Source of the DNA: CAZVWJ01 sp964631325
GTDB taxonomy: Bacteria; T1Sed10-126
NCBI GenBank assembly: GCA_964631325.1
Contig: CAZVWJ010000040.1
Span: forward strand, 1 to 25,020
Reading direction: 5' to 3'
Length of the DNA stretch: 25,020 bases
Part shown: in pieces, positions 7,461 to 12,903 of the stretch
How positions within the stretch are numbered: the stretch's first letter is position 1
Layout of the letters: the number at the start of each line of letters is the position of its first letter
The notes under the pieces: generated by a model
What the model was told of the DNA's origin: nothing
Databases searched by the model: none
What the model saw: only the letters and a program-made list of their open reading frames with translations
Program-made: the position numbers and the translations under genes

Positions 7461-8180
7461 ATGGTCAACGTAGATCTAGAAGGACTTGATCTTGATAAAA
7501 TAAATACAGGTGTGAGTGAATTAGATGAAGATTTGAAGATTTTTTTTCAGCTTATACAGCAAGGGGAAAAGGTAGAAGAAATAAAAGAATTAATATCCGA
7601 AAAAAATATTTCACGCGAAGAATTTTTTAAGGAGATTCCCGAGGCATTTTTAAATTTACTTCAGCTCTTTTTGGAAGATAGGTTTGAAAAAAACATATTT
7701 GAATTTCCCGAGGATCAGCAAAAATATTTAAAACGAGTAGAAGAAATTTTTGATGAATATTTTCATGATTTTCTCGAACATCCACACACAAAACAATTTA
7801 TAAAAAAAAGACAGGAAGATATTCAAAAAAATATGGAGATGAAAAAGGTAATTGATAAATCAGCTTCTAAAGTTGAAGCAGTGACGGGATATATTAATTG
7901 GGAAGGTACTCCACCAGATTTAATTCCCCAAAAATACGTAGTTTTACTGGGGCCGGACAATGAAATTTTGTTCTCTTCTAATTTTACGATAACCCAAATG
8001 TTGTTTTTGGCCCAACAATTTACTGACAATGTTTTGGCTTTAATAGCACAATCTAAAGACCTGGAGGACTTTCAATACATAGATACTGATGAATTGGACG
8101 GGGTAAAGGATCGCCTCGCTGATATTAAAGAATGTATCAACGAAATTTCAAATTTAGTTGAAAGCTTATCTCTTTCATAA
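7461..8180 (+). CDS. Uncharacterised acidic protein, third gene of the operon
   Basis: This is a 239-residue soluble, acidic protein with no recognised family. The ATG follows AAGGTGAG, which also spans the stop of the upstream gene. The N-terminal 135 residues are strongly helical and charged (coiled-coil-like, with EEIKELISEKNISREEFFKE). A compact middle module (about 145-195) has a V-E-A-V-T-G-Y-I-N-W strand, PPDLIPQKYVVLLGPDNEIL and a hydrophobic helix around MLFLAQQFTDNVLALIAQ that is too polar to be a clear membrane span. A final helix (KDRLADIKECINEISNLVES) looks oligomeric. Composition matches its two upstream neighbours, so the three genes probably moved together. It ends 20 bases before repeat copy A2. 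Confidence 0.85.
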   Translation: MVNVDLEGLDLDKINTGVSELDEDLKIFFQLIQQGEKVEEIKELISEKNISREEFFKEIPEAFLNLLQLFLEDRFEKNIFEFPEDQQKYLKRVEEIFDEYFHDFLEHPHTKQFIKKRQEDIQKNMEMKKVIDKSASKVEAVTGYINWEGTPPDLIPQKYVVLLGPDNEILFSSNFTITQMLFLAQQFTDNVLALIAQSKDLEDFQYIDTDELDGVKDRLADIKECINEISNLVESLSLS

Positions 8181-8200
8181 TTGTTCCCACACGAAAAGCT

Positions 8201-8346
8201 CTTCCCCCTGATAGGGGAAGGCCTGTGACGCGTACGCGTTATACAGATGGTGAGTGAAAAGAGACTTTCAAAATTAAGTTATCCCGCTTCGAGCGTGTTT
8301 CCCCCTCACCTTGGTCCTCTCCCACCAGGGGAGAGGAGATAGGTGA
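8201..8346 (+). repeat. Dispersed hairpin repeat, family A, copy 2 (long subtype)
   Basis: CTTCCCC (8201-8207) pairs with GGGGAAG (8214-8220). A 22-base insert absent from copies 1, 4 and 5 follows at about 8221-8242 and contains the 12-base palindrome ACGCGTACGCGT (8228-8239). The second hairpin, CCTCTCCC/GGGGAGAGG, lies within 8318-8338 in a CACCTTGGTCC...AGGTGAG frame. The element sits immediately after the three-gene operon. Confidence 0.8.
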
Positions 8347-8361
8347 GTAGTTACGAAGTAA

Positions 8362-8400
8362 GAACTTAGATTAGTGCGGATTTGTGAGGATTAGTGGACA
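8362..8400 (+). repeat. Half copy of the GTCCAC-palindrome repeat, family E
   Basis: The segment AGATTAGTG-GGATTTGTGAGGATTAGTGGAC matches the right arm of the palindromic elements at 12012-12084 and 23656-23727. The left arm is absent here. Confidence 0.65.
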
Positions 8401-8431
8401 GCGGTCTTTAAAAGGTTAGGAGGTTTTAGCA

Positions 8432-8953
8432 GTGAAAATAGTTACTTTTTCCCTTGGCGAGGAAATTTACGGACTGGCGATAGAAAAGATCCAGGAGATT
8501 ATTATGGATCCCGAAATTACCGGTGTGCCCAATTTACCGTCTTTTTTAAAGGGGATAATCAAGCTCAGGAACCAGATTATTCCCGTGGTTGAGGGGGTGG
8601 AAAGGCTTGGTTATTCCCGGGAGTATTCACCGGAAAAAGGGAAGGGTAAAATTTTTATCGTTGAATACGAAGGGCAGTTAATCGGGATCCGGGTAAGTGA
8701 AGCCCGCCAGGTACTTGAAATCGCGGAGGAGGAGATTAATTCTGCCCCGGGAATGATTAATCAGTTTGGAGCTAATTTTGTTAACGGGGTTGTCCAGGTA
8801 AAGCTTGATCGAAATACCGTCGGCGCCGGACGGGCTGAAGCGGGGGAAGAATCTGAGGGTAAGGAGATAAATATCTTATTGCTGGACCTGGAAAAGCTTT
8901 TCACCGGCAAGGAAATGCAAAAAATTAAGAAAGTCCGCGAAGACCGGGACTGA
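8432..8953 (+). CDS. cheW: CheW-like coupling protein
   Basis: This is a 173-residue adaptor that links CheA to chemoreceptors. The GTG start follows TAGGAGG. Family features include the first strand VTFSLGEEIYGLAIEKIQEI, the loop P-x-L-P-x-F-L-K-G-I-I-K-L-R-N with IIPVVE, and a second subdomain FIVEYEGQLIGIRVSEARQVL. A glycine/glutamate-rich insertion (about residues 130-148) precedes the final LLLDLEKLF strand and helix, making the protein slightly longer than typical CheW. It is separated from the main chemosensory locus by repeat-rich DNA and two unrelated genes, so it may serve a different array or the upstream chemoreceptor. Confidence 0.9.
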   Translation: MKIVTFSLGEEIYGLAIEKIQEIIMDPEITGVPNLPSFLKGIIKLRNQIIPVVEGVERLGYSREYSPEKGKGKIFIVEYEGQLIGIRVSEARQVLEIAEEEINSAPGMINQFGANFVNGVVQVKLDRNTVGAGRAEAGEESEGKEINILLLDLEKLFTGKEMQKIKKVREDRD

Positions 8954-9128
8954 CAGCGTAAGAAAACTCGAAGAGGCGCGGTAAACTCGAAGAGGCGAAG
9001 AGGTGAAAGACCAGGAACTTCGGACAGGCGAAAGAACGTTAAAACCAGGAGATAACGCAAAGGCGCAAAGACGCAGAGAAAACCGTAAAACCTCGAAGAG
9101 GCGAAGGGACGAGGAGGCGAAAGATGCC
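8954..9128 (+). repeat. Short-period GC-rich repeats, family D
   Basis: The gap between cheW and the regulator gene is made of imperfect repeats of the type CGAAGAGGCGAAGAGG and GCGCAAAGACGCAGAG. The phrase AACCGTAAAACCTCGAAGAGG (near 9083-9104) recurs at 9739-9760, and a related version lies at 9918-9940. No gene is seen here. Confidence 0.75.
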
Positions 9129-9165
9129 AAACGGATTAAAAATTAGAAATTAGGTGAAATATATT

Positions 9166-9675
9166 ATGAAACAAAATGCGGATCTATTTTTACTGAAAAA
9201 CTTGCAAGTGCTTGAAGAACGTATTATTGTCGAGTTTGCTGACGGGAAAAAAGGTGAAGTAAGTTTGAACAGTATTCCCGCCCCCAAAACGATTGTAGGG
9301 GTTAATCAGCAAAGTCTCTCCGAATCGGGCGGCCGTCGTGCGGAGTTTGAATTGGAAAATGGTGAAGTTGTGGAATATCCCTGGGATTTCTTTCGCCGGT
9401 TAATTGATCCTGAGTTTGAGAAAATGGAGGACAATGAAAACCGAGAAGCCCGAAAAAAGTTGGGGGAACGCATATGTAAACTAAGGAACCAAAAATCACT
9501 CAGTCAAGAACAGCTTGCCGAGAGATCCGGGTTGGATCGGACTACAATTAGCCGGATAGAACGCGGGAAACATCAGGCAGGATTTGATACACTGCACAGT
9601 ATTGCGGCGGGCCTCCAGCTACCGATCCAGGAGATTGTTACAATTGATGCGGATACTTCCGAGGATGCGGCTTGA
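9166..9675 (+). CDS. DUF2442-like/XRE fusion transcriptional regulator
   Basis: This is a protein of about 169 residues. The ATG at 9166 is preferred because AGGTGA (9152-9157) sits eight bases upstream. An in-frame GTG at 9154 would overlap that site. The N-terminal part (about 5-70) has the DUF2442 layout: a short beta-rich fold with VEFADGKKGEVSL and a closing EYPWDFFRRLIDP. Residues about 96-155 form an XRE helix-turn-helix (KLRNQKSLSQEQLAERSGLD, TTISRIERGK, DTLHSIAAGL). Proteins of this kind are often antitoxin-like or autoregulators, but no partner toxin gene is adjacent on either strand. Repeat-rich DNA flanks both sides. The DNA-binding assignment is firm, the DUF2442 one less so, and the target is unknown. 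Confidence 0.85.
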   Translation: MKQNADLFLLKNLQVLEERIIVEFADGKKGEVSLNSIPAPKTIVGVNQQSLSESGGRRAEFELENGEVVEYPWDFFRRLIDPEFEKMEDNENREARKKLGERICKLRNQKSLSQEQLAERSGLDRTTISRIERGKHQAGFDTLHSIAAGLQLPIQEIVTIDADTSEDAA

Positions 9676-9734
9676 AAATACGGCCACCCAGTGGACTACC
9701 AGGCTTGCAGACGAGAAATTAGCAATTTAACGCA

Positions 9735-9786
9735 AAGGAAACCGTAAAACCTCGAAGAGGCGAAGAGGCGAGGAGGCGAAAGAGCG
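9735..9786 (+). repeat. Family D repeat segment
   Basis: The segment AAACCGTAAAACCTCGAAGAG followed by GCGAAGAGGCGAGGAGGCG is close to the copy at about 9082-9126. It is built from alternating GAAGAGGC and GAGGAGGC units. Confidence 0.7.
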
Positions 9787-9827
9787 CAAACCCGCAACCC
9801 GCCACTCGCAACTCCTAACCCCGAAGG

Positions 9828-10098
9828 TGTAACGCAGAGGCGCAAAGGCGCAAAGAAATTTAGAACAACTTAAAACTTCTTATAGCTCGCAGATAAACGC
9901 AGAAAAAGCGGATCAGAGGGAAAACCGTGAAACCATCGAAGAGGCGAAGAGGTGACTGGGCGAAGAGGCGAAAACCCGTAACTTGCAAAAAAATTAATCT
10001 GCGTATAACAGCGTTAATCCGCGAGCTACTCAGGTTTTGATTTTGAATTTAATCTGTGTAATCAGTGTAATCTGTGGATAAATTAAGATGTTCAGTGT
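9828..10098 (+). repeat. Long direct repeat B, copy 1 (interrupted)
   Basis: Bases 9828-9913 match 11346-11431, and bases 9988-10098 match 11434-11544, both by eye without mismatches. Between the two blocks this copy carries 74 extra bases (9914-9987) made of family D repeat, where copy 2 has only two bases. Together with copy 2 it brackets the two-gene membrane module at 10151-11109. Confidence 0.9.
9914..9987 (+). repeat. Family D segment nested inside repeat B copy 1
   Basis: The 74 bases absent from copy B2 contain AAAACCGTGAAACCATCGAAG and two GGCGAAGAGG units, as in the other family D stretches. This looks like an insertion into B (or a deletion from B2), giving a clean before/after comparison. 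Confidence 0.75.
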
Positions 10099-10150
10099 AA
10101 ATCCGCGTTAATCTGTGAGGTAATTTACTAATAACACAGAGGCCTGAAAA

Positions 10151-10453
10151 ATTATTGAATATTTAGTACAATTTTCAAGACTTTTAATTAATAATTATGG
10201 ACCTCGGGGAGCACTTCTAATTGCTTGCGCCGCCGCGGTTTTCGTAATATTTCTTCTCTGGATTTTTGAAAGGTTAAGACGAAAATATATTGATCGATTA
10301 ATTGAAAATTATGAAAAAGAAATTGATAGAATTGCTACAGAAGCAAAAGAAAATAAATTTTTATATTTAAGGGAAGTCACTGATATGTCGGAAGAAGAAA
10401 TAAAAACTATCCTTTTCCAGGAAGCGGATGAGGAAATAAAGGGAGGCAGTTGA
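10151..10453 (+). CDS. Small single-pass membrane protein with a rare or lost start codon
   Basis: An open frame runs from the stop at 10145-10147 to TGA at 10451-10453, about 100 residues, but has no ATG, GTG or TTG before the membrane segment. The coding character is good: IIEYLVQFSRLLINNYGPRG, a hydrophobic helix (ALLIACAAAVFVIFLLWIF), then a positively charged and coiled-coil cytoplasmic tail ending EEEIKTILFQEADEEIKGGS. The best guess is an ATT start at 10151 or 10154 with CAGAGG nearby at 10136-10142. Alternatively, repeat DNA has replaced the true start. The stop overlaps a TTG at 10450 and precedes the next gene by two bases, so the two genes are coupled. The sequence is AT-rich like its partner. 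Family unknown. Confidence 0.55.
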   Translation: MIEYLVQFSRLLINNYGPRGALLIACAAAVFVIFLLWIFERLRRKYIDRLIENYEKEIDRIATEAKENKFLYLREVTDMSEEEIKTILFQEADEEIKGGS

Positions 10454-10455
10454 TT

Positions 10456-11109
10456 TTGGAACCGTTGATCTTGCCGATAGTGTTTCTGTTGTTATTCAGT
10501 TTGCTTGGGATTGTGCTAATGACGTGGCGCGTTGTTCACTGTCATATTTTAAAAAATAAAAGTAAATCGGAGGAAACCAGGGCGTACTTCGCCAAAATTA
10601 GAAAAAATCTTTTTGAATTGGCCAGAGAAGGGGAAATCAATTTTTCTTCCGGAACTTTTTATTTGCTTTACCGGTTGTCCAGTTTTTTTATGAGGAATCC
10701 CGACCATTATGCCCGCCTGGGTGACGCTTTGTATTTGTTCAGATTGGTGGACGAGGAAAAGACGGACAATTTAACCAAAAAAACTGACGTTGAAAACAAT
10801 TCCGATTTTGAAGATAAATTAAAATTAGCTTTTGCGGAAGCACCGCAATGGGATGATAAAATAGAAAAATTAGTGTACAGATTTGGCAAGGGAATAGATA
10901 AATTAATAATTGAACATTCTGTCATTTTTGCCACTGTTTATAAATTGGATTATTTACAAAATTATGTTTCTGATTTACTGGGATTGAATTTATTTGAATC
11001 ATTATTTCAATTTGTGGAAAATATATTGACGAAAGTGGGAAGCGTGATAGACCCTAACGGCGAGAAATTGAGAAAAACGAGGGACAAACTTATTCGATTG
11101 ACGGGTTAA
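10456..11109 (+). CDS. Uncharacterised membrane-anchored protein
   Basis: This is a protein of about 217 residues with no recognised family. AAAGGGAGG (10438-10446) is nine bases from the TTG at 10456. A TTG at 10450, overlapping the upstream stop, is possible but too close. One strong membrane helix (LILPIVFLLLFSLLGIVLMTW) lies at the N-terminus, followed by a basic stretch (HCHILKNKSKSEETR), and the remaining ~180 residues are helical and cytoplasmic. Features include NLFELAREGEINFSSGTFYL, a polar linker near residues 108-118, and a final segment ending LRKTRDKLIRLTG. It shares AT-rich composition with the upstream small membrane protein, and the two probably work together. A long direct repeat brackets the pair, so it may have moved as a unit. 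Confidence 0.8.
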   Translation: MEPLILPIVFLLLFSLLGIVLMTWRVVHCHILKNKSKSEETRAYFAKIRKNLFELAREGEINFSSGTFYLLYRLSSFFMRNPDHYARLGDALYLFRLVDEEKTDNLTKKTDVENNSDFEDKLKLAFAEAPQWDDKIEKLVYRFGKGIDKLIIEHSVIFATVYKLDYLQNYVSDLLGLNLFESLFQFVENILTKVGSVIDPNGEKLRKTRDKLIRLTG

Positions 11110-11125
11110 CCCAGCCTACAATCGG

Positions 11126-11270
11126 GTAGTTTTATTGTGAAGCTTCACCGCTAAAATTGCGTTGAGAGCCCTTTGCCAGCGCTAAACACTAAATATGGTG
11201 CCTCGATTGAAGGCTGTCCCTCGTCCGGATAATTCACGACAGTTACGCTGTCGTGAATTATTCGGGTTAG
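11126..11270 (+). repeat. Inverted repeat C, left copy
   Basis: This is the reverse complement of 24876-25020 with only a few differences. Near its right end ATAATTCACGACAG and CTGTCGTGAATTAT form a perfect 14-base stem with a five-base loop (about 11229-11261). The two copies bracket the chemosensory locus in opposite orientation. Confidence 0.9.
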
Positions 11271-11345
11271 GGGAAGCAAAGCCTCTCGGTGTGAGCGAAA
11301 TCGTAAAACTTCGTAGAGGTGAAAATCCGTAACCCGTAACTTAGA

Positions 11346-11544
11346 TGTAACGCAGAGGCGCAAAGGCGCAAAGAAATTTAGAACAACTTAAAACTTCTTA
11401 TAGCTCGCAGATAAACGCAGAAAAAGCGGATTGAAAAAATTAATCTGCGTATAACAGCGTTAATCCGCGAGCTACTCAGGTTTTGATTTTGAATTTAATC
11501 TGTGTAATCAGTGTAATCTGTGGATAAATTAAGATGTTCAGTGT
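11346..11544 (+). repeat. Long direct repeat B, copy 2 (uninterrupted)
   Basis: Same sequence as copy 1 in two blocks of 86 and 111 bases, here joined by two bases (11432-11433). It ends just upstream of the first CheY gene and may contribute to its leader. Confidence 0.9.
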
Positions 11545-11576
11545 GATTAATGACATTACCGGAGTTAAAACCTACA

Positions 11577-11927
11577 ATGGCTGAAATAATTGCTGCTGAC
11601 GATAGTGCTACTATCCGACATATAATTAAAAAATATCTGGAAGATAAACATAAGGTCCGGACTGCTACAAATGGGCGGGAGGTTTTGGAAAAATTTAAAG
11701 AATCACCGCCGGATTTATTTGTTCTGGACCTTCAGATGCCCGTGTTGGATGGTTTTGCGGTCTGTGAAGCAATAAAGAAGGATACTAATTTACCGGTGAT
11801 AATCCTTACTTCAATGGACGAAAAGACGGACAAAGACTGGGCGAAAAGTATGGGGGCTGACAAATATCTGACAAAACCGGTTGACGAAGATGAGCTATTA
11901 ACTGCGGTTGAAGAGTTGCTGAATTAA
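11577..11927 (+). CDS. cheY: CheY-like single-domain response regulator
   Basis: This is a 116-residue stand-alone receiver. The start at 11577 is preferred because it gives the standard receiver beginning MAEIIAADDSAT and has CGGAG upstream. An in-frame ATG at 11550 lies just after repeat B and has no ribosome binding site. The acidic pair is D8-D9, the phosphoacceptor is D51 (VLDLQMP), the switch threonine is in ILTSMD, and the lysine is in YLTKPV. The protein should be phosphorylated by CheA or the nearby soluble kinase. It lacks a DNA-binding domain. It is the first gene of the chemosensory locus but is separated from the next gene by 282 bases of repeats, so it may have its own transcript. 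Confidence 0.93.
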   Translation: MAEIIAADDSATIRHIIKKYLEDKHKVRTATNGREVLEKFKESPPDLFVLDLQMPVLDGFAVCEAIKKDTNLPVIILTSMDEKTDKDWAKSMGADKYLTKPVDEDELLTAVEELLN

Positions 11928-12209
11928 AATTATACTGATTAAAATCAAAACCATTGGATCCACGGATTACACAGATTATGGGGATTAAAATCGAAACCAT
12001 TAAGATCAGTAGTCCACGAATCGGCACGAATCCGCACGAATGAAAAGCATTTAGATTAGTGGAGATTTGTGAGGATTAGTGGACATCCAGAGGTTTTGAA
12101 CTAAAGAAGTTAATCAGTGTAATCTGTGGATAAAAAGATTTTGAATTAACGAAGTTAATCTGTGGATCAAGGTCTTGAATTTGAATAAATTTTTGAGGTG
12201 TTTTTAGGT
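11928..12209. repeat. Family E and related repeats between cheY and cheW
   Basis: The core is an imperfect palindrome at 12012-12084: GTCCACGAATC at the left pairs with GATTAGTGGAC at the right, and an inner GGCACGAATC pairs with GATTTGTGAG. Around it lie TGGATCCACGGATTACACAG (about 11956) and two versions of GTTAATCTGTGGAT (12112-12180). No gene is seen. GAGGTG at 12195-12200 is the ribosome binding site for the next gene. Confidence 0.7.
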
Positions 12210-12728
12210 ATGTCTGAACAAGAAACGCTTGCCGAAAGAAAGAGAATATTATCGCACGAGGAAGATTCTCGGAATGAAGTTATCCGGGAAGACGCCGAGC
12301 AGTTTGTCGTATTTAATTTGCACGGCCAGGCGTTTGGCCTCAAGATACACAGCGTGATAGAAATTCAACAAATCCCGGAAATAACCCCGGTTTTCCACTG
12401 CCCGGAGTTTGTTGTGGGAGTAGTAAATATTCGGGGTAATATTATTACGCTCCTGGATATAGGTCTGTTTTTTGGCCTGCAGAAGACTGAATTGAACTCG
12501 GATTCCAAGATGGTGATCCTGGAGCACGGCGAACTGGACGCCGGGATTGTGGCTGACAGTATGGACGGCGCCCGCTGGATCGATCCTGACAGTATTCAGC
12601 CGCCGCCGCCAACCATTAAAGAGGTCTCCAACCAGTGGCTGCAGGGAGTGGTTCAGGAAGATACCGAGCCACTTATGCTATTGGACGTTGAAGCCTTGTT
12701 TGAGAGTAAAGAAATACAGGAACTATAA
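12210..12728 (+). CDS. cheW: CheW-like coupling protein with N-terminal extension
   Basis: This is a 172-residue adaptor between chemoreceptors and CheA. The ATG at 12210 is preferred over the in-frame GTG at 12198, because that GTG lies within the GAGGTG ribosome binding site. A charged N-terminal extension of about 30 residues precedes the CheW fold: FVVFNLHGQAFGLKIHSVIE, the receptor-binding loop FVVGVVNIRGNIITLLDI, VILEHGELDAGIVADSMDGA, and a final LLDVEALF. It is clearly distinct from the CheW at 8432-8953, so the window carries two adaptors. The neighbouring CheR and CheA suggest this one belongs to the locus. Confidence 0.93.
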   Translation: MSEQETLAERKRILSHEEDSRNEVIREDAEQFVVFNLHGQAFGLKIHSVIEIQQIPEITPVFHCPEFVVGVVNIRGNIITLLDIGLFFGLQKTELNSDSKMVILEHGELDAGIVADSMDGARWIDPDSIQPPPPTIKEVSNQWLQGVVQEDTEPLMLLDVEALFESKEIQEL

Positions 12729-12751
12729 TAGTCTGGCAAGAAAATAAGTAA

Positions 12752-12842
12752 GTATCCACGAATCTACACGAATCGGCTCGAATTAAATTTGTGGGTAAAG
12801 TTTTTTTGATTAGCGAAGATTTGAGCATATTAGCCCACAGAA
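12752..12842 (+). repeat. Diverged family E repeat
   Basis: TCCACGAATCTACACGAATC at the left and GATTAGCGAAGATTTGAG...TTAGCCCACAG at the right repeat the family E palindrome in degraded form, in the gap between cheW and cheR. Confidence 0.6.
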
Positions 12843-12903
12843 TTGTTATTGGTTTACGATCCCGCAGGAATCAAGGGACCGAATAACAAGAGGAGAGAGT
12901 AGT

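Larger units (their letters stand above)
9676..10150. other. Repeat-filled intergenic region
   Basis: No coding sequence was seen in these 475 bases. The region contains family D repeats (9735-9786), then long direct repeat copy B1 (9828-10098) with a family D segment inside it. The tail consists of phrases such as AATCTGTGTAATCAGTG and TCCGCGTTAATCTGTGAGG, related to repeats at 11500-11545 and 12115-12175. Confidence 0.65.
11110..11576. other. Repeat-filled region between the membrane module and the chemosensory locus
   Basis: No gene was seen. The region contains inverted repeat C left copy (11126-11270), a degenerate family D piece (about 11300-11340) and direct repeat B copy 2 (11346-11544), ending 32 bases before the first CheY start. 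Confidence 0.65.

Noticed and set aside
5663..8180. Assignment of the three-gene operon to a named anti-phage system
   Set aside because: No nuclease, NTPase, protease, nucleotidyltransferase, TIR or membrane effector motif is visible in any of the three proteins, so naming a system would be invention.
9828..10098. CRISPR array suggested by repeated words in the intergenic region
   Set aside because: Repeat spacing is irregular, the words are degenerate, spacers are not of constant length and no cas gene is present.
11151..11363. Minus-strand 70-residue frame ending QPSIEAPYLVFSAGKGLSTQF, also open in the right copy of repeat C
   Set aside because: The shared peptide follows from near-identical DNA of the two repeat copies. 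There is no shared start or ribosome binding site, and two of the few differences change amino acids.
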